Shown in pieces: positions 1 to 5,973 of a stretch of 13,310 nucleotides of DNA. Positions within the stretch are counted from its first letter, which is position 1. Every line of letters starts with the position of its first letter. Both the position numbers and the translations under genes were made by a program. This stretch comes from Tannerella sp. (GTDB lineage Bacteria > Bacteroidota > Bacteroidia > Bacteroidales > Tannerellaceae): the NCBI GenBank assembly GCA_031268395.1, contig JAIRXI010000175.1, positions 1 to 13,310 of the forward strand. The letters run 5' to 3'. A model generated the notes under the pieces. That model searched no databases. It was not told where the DNA came from and saw only the letters and a list, made by a program, of their open reading frames with translations.

Positions 1-21
1 AGAGACGTAGCGCGTCAGGTC

Positions 22-107
22 TCTACGTCTCTGTTATTCCAATATGTCCGGAAGAGAAGACTGCCGGCAGGCAGCAAACGGAATATCCGCCCGTCAACCC
101 GTCCCGG
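22..107 (+). repeat. 86-bp dispersed direct repeat, copy A
   Basis: This block matches 411-496 over the same 86-base length. The shared core is TGTTATTCCAATATGTCCGG followed by AAGAGAAGAC, and the copies end in CCCGTCAACCCGTCCCGG. The main difference is a short GC-rich palindromic patch after AAGAGAAGAC. Just upstream, AGAGAC (1-6) and GTCTCT (19-24) form the arms of an imperfect hairpin in the place where copy B has its 28-bp palindrome. The element is therefore probably palindrome plus 86 bp and starts at or beyond the window edge. No ORF or transposase is associated with it. Confidence 0.8.
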
Positions 108-157
108 CAGGGCGTCTTCCAGTAACGATGAACGATGAGCGGGGGCATTGTGCAGTT

Positions 158-205
158 ATAATCCCGAAATGTCCATTAGACGCTTCTCGTGTCGTGTCCG
201 GAAGA
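158..205 (+). repeat. 48-bp dispersed repeat (head motif), copy 1
   Basis: The block begins ATAATCCCGAAATGTCCATT and ends TGTCCGGAAGA. It matches 6902-6949 at 45 of 48 positions by direct comparison. A more diverged inverted copy lies at 536-583, and shorter versions lie at 345-383, 611-636, 651-670 and 9406-9425. All copies are outside genes. It is followed closely by a 21-nt tandem array, as is the copy at 6902. The function is unknown; a non-autonomous repeat or a regulatory or structural RNA element are both possible. Confidence 0.8.
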
Positions 206-229
206 AAAAACTGCCGGAAAATCCCCGAT

Positions 230-307
230 TTTCCCTATGAAGATTCCCAATTTCCCTATGAAGATTCCCAATCTTCCTGTGAAGATTCTCAATCTTCCAT
301 AGGGAAA
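230..307 (+). repeat. 21-nt tandem array of mini-hairpin units
   Basis: Three full units of 21 bases start at 232, 253 and 274. The first two are nearly identical (TCCCTATGAAGATTCCCAAT plus one base), the third is diverged, and a degenerate fourth follows. Two units carry a perfect small hairpin: GAAGATT-CCC-AATCTTC at 260-276 and GAAGATT-CTC-AATCTTC at 281-297. The array is bounded by TTTCCCTATG (230-239 and 251-260) and its exact reverse complement CATAGGGAAA (298-307), so the whole stretch could also fold as one long stem. The period equals seven codons, but the frames crossing it do not look like real proteins. Confidence 0.8.
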
Positions 308-344
308 TTTGCCCCATGAAATCTGTTTTTATCCTCAAAATGAG

Positions 345-383
345 CGTTTTAAAAAAATTAGATGCTTCTCCTGTCGTGTCCGG
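345..383 (+). repeat. Partial copy of the 48-bp dispersed repeat
   Basis: This stretch carries only the right half of the 48-bp repeat: ATTAGATGCTTCTCCTGTCG followed by TGTCCGGA. It leads directly into the 28-bp palindrome at 388-415. The left half (ATAATCCCGAAATGTCC) is missing. Confidence 0.6.
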
Positions 384-387
384 AGGA

Positions 388-415
388 GTAGAGACGGGGC
401 GCGCCCCGTCTCTAC
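388..415. repeat. Perfect 28-bp GC-rich palindrome
   Basis: The half-site GTAGAGACGGGGCG is followed at once by its exact reverse complement, giving a 28-base palindrome without a spacer. It sits immediately before and overlaps the second 86-bp repeat (411-496). A diverged version, with AGAGAC and GTCTCT arms, precedes the first 86-bp repeat at the window edge. It resembles the REP/MITE-like palindromes that are scattered in many bacterial genomes. No T-run follows, so it is not an ordinary terminator. Confidence 0.9.
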
Positions 416-496
416 GTCCCTGTTATTCCAATATGTCCGGAAGAGAAGACGGCCTGCCGGCCACAAACGGAATAGCTGCCCGTCAACCCGTCCCGG
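411..496 (+). repeat. 86-bp dispersed direct repeat, copy B
   Basis: This is the second copy of the block at 22-107, with the same length and order of conserved parts: TGTTATTCCAATATGTCCGG, AAGAGAAGAC, a variable palindromic patch (here GGCCTGCCGGCC), ACAAACGGAAT, and CCCGTCAACCCGTCCCGG. The palindromic patch differs from copy A but stays self-complementary, which suggests that the fold matters more than the sequence. Confidence 0.8.
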
Positions 497-535
497 GCCA
501 TCGTGCGTTGCGGGCCGTTTTTTACTGGCAGGGCC

Positions 536-583
536 TCTTCCGGACACGACGGAGAAAGTATCTAATGGACATGTTGGGATAAT
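536..583 (-). repeat. Inverted copy of the 48-bp dispersed repeat
   Basis: Read on the minus strand this runs from ATTATCCCAACATGTCCATT to GTCGTGTCCGGAAGA. It lines up without gaps with the copy at 158-205 but has about ten differences, clustered in the middle. With the copy at 158 it brackets a segment of roughly 430 bp in inverted orientation, the layout of a MITE-like or composite repeat. No target-site duplication was identified. Confidence 0.7.
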
Positions 584-610
584 TTTCTGCCTTCTACTTT
601 CAACGGCTGA

Positions 611-670
611 AGCGTCTAATGGACATTTCGGGTTTATTTCCAGACAGCTCCTTAATGGATATTTTGGGAC
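611..670 (-). repeat. Two short partial copies of the repeat head
   Basis: Two minus-strand pieces match only the first part of the 48-bp repeat. Positions 611-636 read AAACCCGAAATGTCCATTAG and then ACGCT. Positions 651-670 read GTCCCAAAATATCCATTAAG and are more diverged. They are about 40 bases apart, which gives three tandem inverted heads when 536-583 is counted. Confidence 0.6.
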
Positions 671-748
671 TATGTATGCCAGCGTGGGCGGTTATAAAGT
701 AACGAAGCAGGTTGCTGTTCGCAAACCGTTAACAGGCTGGTTCTCCTG

Positions 749-2551
749 TTATGTTTTGAAACGTTTGGCCAATTCATCGTCTGTGAGGACGGAGAGGATT
801 GGTTTGCCGTCGGGAGTCAGGCGGCTCGCCTGCGAGGAAAACAACGCGCCGACAATCAATTCCATTTCTTCGAGTGTCAGTATTTTGCCTGGAGGGATGG
901 CGGCAGCCCTGGCGAGGGCGAGGGCCAGAGTTTCCGCAGCGCGTTCACCCGTTGCGTCGCCGGCCTGCAGGGCATTGTCGAGCAGTTCTCTGAGCAGGGT
1001 GGAAGGGGCGCGATCCGGCACGCCGGCCGGTACACCGTTGATCGAATAACTGTTGTTCCCCAGCGGATTCAGATCGAAACCAAACCCTCGCAATTCGCCC
1101 GCCAGGGAGGGAAGTATCGCTGCTTCCGAGGCTGTACATTCGATGATTTCGGGAAACAACAGTTGCTGGGAAGCGCTTTTTTGCTCCCGCCGACTCGCAA
1201 GATAGCGGTCATAGAGGATACGGACATGCGCCCGGTGCTGATCAATCAGCACCAGCCCCGACTTCAGCGGAGTGATGATGTAGCGGCCCCTGTACTGAAA
1301 ACAGGGGCTGGCCGCATCCGGGAACAGCGAGCCGTCACCTTCGGGCGGGAGCGGACGGTCCGGCGGCAGGGTGCAGTCCTGTTCAAAGTTTACGTAGAGT
1401 TTTTCCCAGTCGTTTTCGCTGCCGGTGGACTGTGCGGAGTTGTGACGAAACGGGTTGTAGGAAGGATCCGTACGGACGACGGGCGCCGCCGCCTCCCTTC
1501 CCGGCCGGTAGACGGGTATCTCGATGGCGCCTTCCGTATCGAAGTCGATGCCCGGTACGGCGTTGGCCTTGCCCAGGGCTTCGCGGACGGCCGCTGTAAG
1601 TATCTGCCAGATCGGGCCTTCGTTTTCGAACTTGATTTCCGTTTTGGTCGGGTGGATGTTCACATCAATCGTCGAGGGATCCAGGGTCAGGTAGATGAAA
1701 TAGTCCGGCTTTTCGTCGGCCGGGATCAGCGATTCGTAGGCGCGCATGACGGCCACGTGGAAATAGGGATGCTTCATGAATCGCCCGTTCACGAAGAAAT
1801 AATTCAGCGCGCCTTTTCGCCTGACGGCGCTGACCTGTCCGGTGAATCCTTCGATGCGGGCGATGGAATTGGGCGCTTCGAGTGTGAGGAGCGTTTGGTT
1901 GAGGCGTTTGCCGAATACGCCGACGATCCGCTGGCGCAGGTTCGAAACGGGCAGCTGGAATGTTTCCGTGTCGTTGTGACGGAGCGAAAAGGCGATCTGG
2001 GGACAGGCAAGCACGATCCGTTCAAATTCGGTCAGGATATTCCGAAATTCCGTGTCGTTGGATTTGAGGAATTTCCGGCGCACCGGCACGTTATAAAACA
2101 GGTTTTTGACGGAAAAGATGCTGCCTTCGTGGCAGGCATCCGGTTCAATGGCGTCGAGCGTCGAGCCTGAAATCGACAGCTTTGTACCCAGTTCCGCCCC
2201 TCTGAGGCGCGTACGCAGTTCCACCTGCGCCACGGCAGCGATCGAAGCCAGCGCCTCGCCGCGGAAGCCCATGGTGTGCAGAGAGAAGAGGTCCTGTACA
2301 TTTGCAATTTTGGAGGTGGCGTGCCGTTCAAAAGCCATCCGCGCATCCGTTTCCGACATCCCCTTCCCATCGTCGATCACCTGTATCAGCGTACGTCCGG
2401 CGTCCCTGATGTTCACGGTAATGCTCGTGGCGCCGGCATCCACGGCGTTTTCTACCAGTTCCTTCACCACCGATGCCGGACGCTGAATCACTTCGCCCGC
2501 TGCAATCTGATTGGCAATATGGTCGGGGAGCAAATGAATGATGTCTCCCAT
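749..2551 (-). CDS. mutL: DNA mismatch repair protein MutL
   Basis: MutL is the ATP-driven matchmaker of mismatch repair: it links mismatch-bound MutS to strand incision and unwinding. At 600 residues the length is normal. The N-terminal GHKL ATPase is complete: ELVENAVDAGA (31-41), DDGKGM (60-65), RHATSK (76-81) and TMGFRGEALASI (93-104). The transducer domain follows, with FFVNGRF (252-258) and DVNIHPTKTEIKF (296-308). A variable linker of about 100 residues leads to the C-terminal dimerisation domain from about 415. There the endonuclease motif DQHA(X)2E(X)4E reads DQHRAHVRILYD (437-448), so both glutamates are replaced, and the late CPHGRP-type metal motif reads LTPDGKP (578-584). Nicking activity is therefore doubtful. 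The start overlaps the stop of the upstream small gene as TAATG, which implies translational coupling. Confidence 0.97.
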   Translation of the reverse strand: MGDIIHLLPDHIANQIAAGEVIQRPASVVKELVENAVDAGATSITVNIRDAGRTLIQVIDDGKGMSETDARMAFERHATSKIANVQDLFSLHTMGFRGEALASIAAVAQVELRTRLRGAELGTKLSISGSTLDAIEPDACHEGSIFSVKNLFYNVPVRRKFLKSNDTEFRNILTEFERIVLACPQIAFSLRHNDTETFQLPVSNLRQRIVGVFGKRLNQTLLTLEAPNSIARIEGFTGQVSAVRRKGALNYFFVNGRFMKHPYFHVAVMRAYESLIPADEKPDYFIYLTLDPSTIDVNIHPTKTEIKFENEGPIWQILTAAVREALGKANAVPGIDFDTEGAIEIPVYRPGREAAAPVVRTDPSYNPFRHNSAQSTGSENDWEKLYVNFEQDCTLPPDRPLPPEGDGSLFPDAASPCFQYRGRYIITPLKSGLVLIDQHRAHVRILYDRYLASRREQKSASQQLLFPEIIECTASEAAILPSLAGELRGFGFDLNPLGNNSYSINGVPAGVPDRAPSTLLRELLDNALQAGDATGERAAETLALALARAAAIPPGKILTLEEMELIVGALFSSQASRLTPDGKPILSVLTDDELAKRFKT

Positions 2552-2859
2552 TACTTCAGAAACAGATACCAGAACAGCATTGCCAACAGCGCCAGGACGA
2601 GCAGCAGCCGCATATTCCCGTAGGTCCGGCTTCGCGCATCCCCGCCTTTGGCCCGGCTTTTCCGCAGATGTCTCGTCCCTTCGACAAAAGTGCCTCTGAC
2701 AGAAGGTTTATAGCCTTCTTGCCTGTCCGGGAGGATGCCCATTTCGCACTTTGCCTTGCGGACACGTTCTTCCAGCGCTTCCCTGCGCGGATCCCAGTAG
2801 ATCGGCTTGTGCTCGAACTGACGCGGTTTGCGCATGTTGTAAAAAGAAAATAATGCCAT
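2551..2859 (-). CDS. Small tail-anchored-like protein coupled to mutL
   Basis: This is a 102-residue protein of unknown function. The N-terminal two thirds are basic and hydrophilic (PRQFEHKPIYWDPRREALEE at about 12-31, then a charged stretch likely to be helical). The last 20 or so residues are one hydrophobic segment (LLLVLALLAMLFWYLFL), so a C-terminal membrane anchor with the basic part in the cytoplasm is likely. There is no signal peptide. Its stop codon shares one base with the mutL start (TAATG), so the two are co-transcribed and probably translationally coupled. ATG at 2859 is used as the start; a second Met at residue 9 is possible. A TAnnTTTG box lies about 47 bases upstream. I believe similar small proteins occur beside mutL in other Bacteroidota, but that is recollection and should be tested by gene-neighbourhood search. 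Confidence 0.8.
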   Translation of the reverse strand: MALFSFYNMRKPRQFEHKPIYWDPRREALEERVRKAKCEMGILPDRQEGYKPSVRGTFVEGTRHLRKSRAKGGDARSRTYGNMRLLLVLALLAMLFWYLFLK

Positions 2860-2905
2860 GATCCCAACTTGTTTTATGTTTCAAGCGCGAAAGTATTCAA
2901 AAATC

Positions 2906-2913
2906 CAAAGATA
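2906..2913 (-). promoter_or_regulatory. Candidate -7 promoter element for the mutL unit
   Basis: Read on the minus strand the site is TATCTTTG, an exact match to the Bacteroidota -7 consensus TAnnTTTG. It would give a leader of about 40 bases before the ATG at 2859. The -33 region is only T-rich rather than TTTG. It supports independent transcription of the small gene plus mutL. Confidence 0.6.
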
Positions 2914-3108
2914 TGAAAATCCGGCCGGGAAAAAGTTTGAAGCGCCTTTGTGTTTTGTGATCGAAAACGCATACGCCGGTATGGGAGGACAGCCGAATGG
3001 AAGGGGGTACATGCCCGTTTTTTTACTGCGCAGAACTGCGCCGCGCAAAGGATGGATTCGGGGCATTTTCGGCAGGGACGGCTGCGGGCTGCGGTGTCCC
3101 CGCCCGTG

Positions 3109-3158
3109 AAATCCGCAAATGAACGCAAACAGGTACATTCGCGCACATTCGCGGATTT
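3109..3158 (-). terminator. Hairpin after the B12-regulated unit
   Basis: AAATCCGCAAATG (3109-3121) and CATTCGCGGATTT (3146-3158) pair over 13 bp with a single G-U wobble and a 24-nt loop. The loop side also carries a direct repeat, ACATTCGCG, at 3135-3143 and 3145-3153. It begins 12 bases after the stop codon of the DUF4465 gene, so it may end the transcript or protect its 3' end. No T-run follows on the minus strand, so classical intrinsic termination is uncertain; it may be a dispersed REP-like hairpin. Confidence 0.45.
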
Positions 3159-3170
3159 TACAGGCGCAGG

Positions 3171-4235
3171 TTATTTTTTGACGATTTTGCGGGAAACCAC
3201 TCCGTCGGCATCTGCAATTCGGACAATATAGGCGCCCTTACTCCACTGGGATGCGGGGATCGTCAGCCGGGACTGTCCATCTGCCTGAAGCTGGTACACC
3301 GGGCGTCCGAGGAAGTCGAAGACGGTTACCTGACGGATGGCGGAACCGGTGACGGTCAACTGGTCGGCAACGGGGTTCGGGTAGACTTGGGCCGTTACGG
3401 TCGGGAGGGCGGGGATGCCGTCCGTATCCACGGTGCGCACCTGCAGCCTGTCCAGGCAGAAATAAGCCGCCGTATTCATGCCCCACTCGCCCACATCGGT
3501 CGATGACAGCGTGAACTTCAGGCCGCTTACCTTTCCGAGCGAAGACAGATCTACCCATTCCCAGTCCGCGCTCTGATGCAGTGCACCGTCGCTGTATTCG
3601 GCAAAGAAATGTTCCACTTCTCCCGTTTTTTCGTCATCCGCATTTACTCCGGAGATCGTCACCTTATAATAATCGCCTTCCTGATCCAGTATCCGGGAGA
3701 AGGCGTCGCCGTACAAATTGCTGTAGTAAGGCCAGGGATGACTGTTCAGGTATACGCCGACCGCTTCGTATTCCCCGTCGAACGTGACGGCGGGATCGCC
3801 GTTGGAACTGTTGGCCAGCAGATAGCGGATACCTTTTTCGGTCAGCACCTTGCCGTCGACATCCTTGAGCACGCTGCCGTCGTCGCCGGTTCGGATACCT
3901 CCACCGGCCATGTTGCCCCACTGATTGCTCAGCCATTCGTCCGAAGCCGCGTTGGCGCTTCCGTAATCGCCGGCATCGCCGTTGCTTCCGACAATGAAGT
4001 CGCTCCAGTAGCCGCTTGTGCCATACATGCCGCCGCTGTGAGCGAAAGTGAAATGTTCAAAGACAAGCGGGGCATTGCCAAAAGCGTCCGTCCAGTAGCC
4101 TTTTTCCGGATCCAGCACGAGTTCGGCCGGGTCAACCGGCGCGTTTAAATCCAGCGTAATGGTCTCCTGTGCAAATAACGGACTGTGCATAAGCGACACA
4201 ATCCCCAGCATACATAGTAAAATTTTCTGTTTCAT
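3171..4235 (-). CDS. DUF4465 secreted protein with T9SS sorting domain
   Basis: This 354-residue extracellular protein is the second gene of the cobalamin-riboswitch unit, 42 bases after the first. A signal peptide (MKQKILLCMLGIVSLMHSPL, then FAQ) is likely cut near residue 23. Residues about 45-266 match what I know of DUF4465: GNAPLVFEHFTFAHSGG early, GVYLNSHPWPYYSNLYGDAF in the middle, and the family ending WEWVDLSSLGKVSGLKFTLS ... MNTAAYFCLDRLQV. Residues about 280-354 are a type A T9SS sorting domain (VYPNPVADQLTV, FLGRPVYQL, KGAYIVRI, RKIVKK), so export across the outer membrane and surface attachment or release are expected. DUF4465 genes occur in B12-uptake loci of gut Bacteroides, and B12-binding surface proteins (BtuG, BtuH) are known from such loci. 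Cobalamin binding here is inferred from the riboswitch and is not shown by the sequence. Confidence 0.85.
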   Translation of the reverse strand: MKQKILLCMLGIVSLMHSPLFAQETITLDLNAPVDPAELVLDPEKGYWTDAFGNAPLVFEHFTFAHSGGMYGTSGYWSDFIVGSNGDAGDYGSANAASDEWLSNQWGNMAGGGIRTGDDGSVLKDVDGKVLTEKGIRYLLANSSNGDPAVTFDGEYEAVGVYLNSHPWPYYSNLYGDAFSRILDQEGDYYKVTISGVNADDEKTGEVEHFFAEYSDGALHQSADWEWVDLSSLGKVSGLKFTLSSTDVGEWGMNTAAYFCLDRLQVRTVDTDGIPALPTVTAQVYPNPVADQLTVTGSAIRQVTVFDFLGRPVYQLQADGQSRLTIPASQWSKGAYIVRIADADGVVSRKIVKK

Positions 4236-4277
4236 ACAATCAAGTTATTAAATGTTATTATTCAAATGGAAATTATC

Positions 4278-5453
4278 TTACTGTTTTCTGAATTTGACGG
4301 CATTGTCCTGCGCGGTGAGGATGTAGAATCCCCGCGGCAAGCTGCACGGCAGTTCGTTTGTTCCGCTTTCTACCCGGAAGGACATTCTCCGGACGCCGTC
4401 CATACCGACAACCTGTACGGTCTGTCCGCACGGCGACTCAATCAGCAGGCGGTCTCTTACCGGGTTAGCGATCAGTTGCGTCTGCGCGGAACCCCGAAGG
4501 CGTTGGGCCGCGACAGGGAGGGCTTCCGGATGCAAATCGACGGCTCCGCCGATTTCGGTAGAGGTTTCCCCCAGCCAGCCGCAATACTGGTTGACGGCCG
4601 TATACACCTTGACGAAATGAATTTCGGGAAGATGTACCGGCTGACCGCCGGCATCCACGGCCCATTCGATATCCAAACCGGACTGCGCGTCGGCGTTCGG
4701 CTTATTGTCGGCATATCCCCACTCGCAGGCGTGGAACAGATAGCCTCCGTTTTCCAGCACGTAATTGTCGGCCAGGCGGGCGCCTTCGAAAACCAGCGAA
4801 TCGACCTCCACCCACTGCGGATAATAGGGCTGTTCATGGAACGAATTTCGGGAAACGTATCCTTGACGGCCCTGACTGTCCGCCCACCGGATATAGGTCG
4901 TATCGGTCAGTGACGGGTTTTCGGTGTCCGGTTCGGGCGTTTTGTCCCCATCCGGTTTGTAATACACAATCCGGTAGTCGTGAACCGTCTCCGGCTTACC
5001 GTAGTCGCTGCCGGCCAGTTCGTACCAGATGTCGTCGGGGAGTCCGTTTCCGTTCGCATCCCGCGATACCATCACGATCCCCGGCTCGCTGCTTTCGGCG
5101 AGCGCTCCCGCCGTAGCGTTGACGAACACATTCCCCATAACCCTGAAGTCCGGCCCGTCTGCGACATTAACTACCGGGTGGTCGAACCCGAAAACGATAT
5201 AGCCGCCGTATCCGCCCAGCGAAACCAGGCTGCTTTCTTCGCCGGCAAGAAGTTCTTCCACTTTCTGCAGGATATCTTCCCGTGTATCGCCCGGTTCATA
5301 GTCGGGCGACTCGTTGACAAACTGCCCCGGCGCCGGCTGAAAATCGTATACCCTGCTGATAAAGGGCGATTTCTGCTGTGCCGAAAGCGTCAGGCTCATC
5401 CAGAGACCTGCCATAAACAATACGATCCATTTCTTTCCCAACTGTTGCATCAT
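4278..5453 (-). CDS. B12-locus cell-surface protein with T9SS sorting domain
   Basis: This 391-residue secreted protein is the first gene after the cobalamin riboswitch. A signal peptide covers about residues 1-25 (GKKWIVLFMAGLWMSLTLSA, then Q). The body (about 35-310) matches a Bacteroidota 'cell surface protein' type I recognise from B12 loci: APGQFVNESPDYEPGD, SLGGYGGYIVFGFDHPVVNV (78-97), SSEPGIVMVS, and a calcium-loop-like DANGNGLPDDIWYELAGSDY (132-151). It also has the aromatic-rich FHEQPYYPQW and ENGGYLFHACEWGYADN. Residues about 325-391 form a T9SS type A sorting domain (NPVRDRLLIES, VVGMDGVRRM, LPRGFYILT, KFRKQ). It shares its regulation and sorting signal with the DUF4465 gene downstream. 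The likely role is binding cobalamin or a related corrinoid outside the cell; this is inferred from context, and no binding residue is identified. MMQQ offers two adjacent start codons. Confidence 0.85.
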   Translation of the reverse strand: MMQQLGKKWIVLFMAGLWMSLTLSAQQKSPFISRVYDFQPAPGQFVNESPDYEPGDTREDILQKVEELLAGEESSLVSLGGYGGYIVFGFDHPVVNVADGPDFRVMGNVFVNATAGALAESSEPGIVMVSRDANGNGLPDDIWYELAGSDYGKPETVHDYRIVYYKPDGDKTPEPDTENPSLTDTTYIRWADSQGRQGYVSRNSFHEQPYYPQWVEVDSLVFEGARLADNYVLENGGYLFHACEWGYADNKPNADAQSGLDIEWAVDAGGQPVHLPEIHFVKVYTAVNQYCGWLGETSTEIGGAVDLHPEALPVAAQRLRGSAQTQLIANPVRDRLLIESPCGQTVQVVGMDGVRRMSFRVESGTNELPCSLPRGFYILTAQDNAVKFRKQ

Positions 5454-5500
5454 GCTTTTTCTTTTTATAAAACGGCTTTCGTATGGAACTGAGCGCTTCA

Positions 5501-5528
5501 GGAAAAACGACCCGCATCCATGATGCGG
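5501..5528 (-). promoter_or_regulatory. Candidate riboswitch expression-platform hairpin
   Basis: Between the aptamer and the start codon, the minus strand has a perfect stem CCGCATC-ATG-GATGCGG (5512-5528), followed by GTCG and a run of five T (5503-5507). This resembles a weak intrinsic terminator. Just upstream, GGCTT and AAGCC can pair over a segment that overlaps the left arm (AAGCCGCATC), giving an alternative fold. That is the arrangement expected for ligand-dependent attenuation. The T-run is short and offset, so control of translation cannot be excluded. Confidence 0.45.
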
Positions 5529-5584
5529 CTTATCCGGTTTGCCTCAAGCCTTATCCACGAAAGCTTCAAACATTGAACCTGATT

Positions 5585-5821
5585 CTGGCAGGTCTTCTGA
5601 CTTGCTCCCATTCCGGATCACCTTCCCACTCCTTCGGCTTCCCTGAGGAAAGACTTCGGAGCAGTGGTTTGAGAATCATCCGGAACTTTTCCGTCAATGT
5701 AACGGACTGGCCACGACGGGCATCCGTTGATTGCCGGAACAGAGTTTACAGCCGCGGGACTGTTCAGGATTTACACCTGATTCCCTTTTCCTCCGCGCAC
5801 AGAACTGTGCGACGGAACCAG
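5585..5821 (-). promoter_or_regulatory. Cobalamin riboswitch aptamer
   Basis: The minus strand carries the conserved order of a cobalamin riboswitch. It starts with CTGGTTCCGTC, then AAAAGGGAATCAGGTGTAAA and TCCTGAACAGTCCCGCGGCTGTAAA (split here), which is the usual GGGAA..GGTGAAAATCC..CTGTCCCCGCAACTG core. Next come CCACTG (5661-5668) and GTGGGAAGGTG, and finally the B12 box AGTCAGAAGACCTGCC at about 5587-5603. The CTGG and CCAG ends can close the outer stem. It lies about 130 bases upstream of the surface-protein start and has its own promoter. By family knowledge, bound cobalamin would switch off the two-gene unit. Confidence 0.95.
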
Positions 5822-5829
5822 CCTCGCCG

Positions 5830-5861
5830 CAAAGTAATAACTTTATTTGGAATCAGGCAAA
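5830..5861 (-). promoter_or_regulatory. Promoter of the riboswitch-led unit
   Basis: On the minus strand TTTG (5858-5861), a 20-base spacer and TTACTTTG (5830-5837) fit the Bacteroidota -33/-7 pattern TTTG-N19-21-TAnnTTTG, with one mismatch in the -7 box. The start of transcription would fall within a few bases of the aptamer's 5' end, which independently supports the call. Confidence 0.65.
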
Positions 5862-5973
5862 TTATTTTCTTCCGGCGTCCTGAAAGATCTTCCGCATCCG
5901 CAGGATGAAGGAGAAAATACGTACCTGTTATTTCGCAATCCTTAACGAAGCAGTAACCCTGTTGAGAAAATTT

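Larger units (their letters stand above)
1..748. other. Gene-free, repeat-rich intergenic region
   Basis: No open frame here looks like a protein gene. The frames present are short or run antisense into mutL, and their translations are rich in Arg, Ser and Cys with no recognisable domain. The stretch instead holds repeats, listed separately: a partial palindrome at the window edge, two 86-bp direct copies, a perfect 28-bp palindrome, a 48-bp dispersed repeat in both orientations, and a 21-nt tandem array. The left part is cut by the window edge, so a gene further left cannot be excluded. A short hairpin at 731-750 (AACAGG stem, 8-nt loop) overlaps the mutL stop codon but has no T-run, so it is not called a terminator. 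Confidence 0.75.
2860..3170. other. Intergenic region with promoter and hairpin
   Basis: This stretch separates the B12-regulated unit from the mutL unit. It holds the likely promoter of the mutL unit near the left end and a 13-bp stem hairpin near the right end, both listed separately. The middle is GC-rich and contains the near-repeat ACTGCGC (around 3027-3045), but no convincing gene. Short frames on both strands lack any recognisable feature. Confidence 0.6.

Noticed and set aside
44-319. Possible small repeat protein with a FPYEDSQ heptad
   Set aside because: The heptads are just the 21-nt DNA array read in frame. The rest spans the dispersed repeats, and there is no promoter or homologous context.
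731-750. Terminator after mutL
   Set aside because: The 6-bp stem overlaps the stop codon and has no T-run.
309-1049. 246-codon open frame on the plus strand
   Set aside because: It crosses several dispersed repeats and then runs antisense into mutL. Its composition is unlike a real protein.
1163-2170. 335-codon open frame on the plus strand
   Set aside because: It lies wholly antisense to mutL, whose family motifs are unmistakable. Its translation has no domain and arises from the codon pattern of the real gene.
3001-3030. Plus-strand terminator (GGG..CCC then seven T)
   Set aside because: The stem is only about 3 bp and no plus-strand gene ends there.
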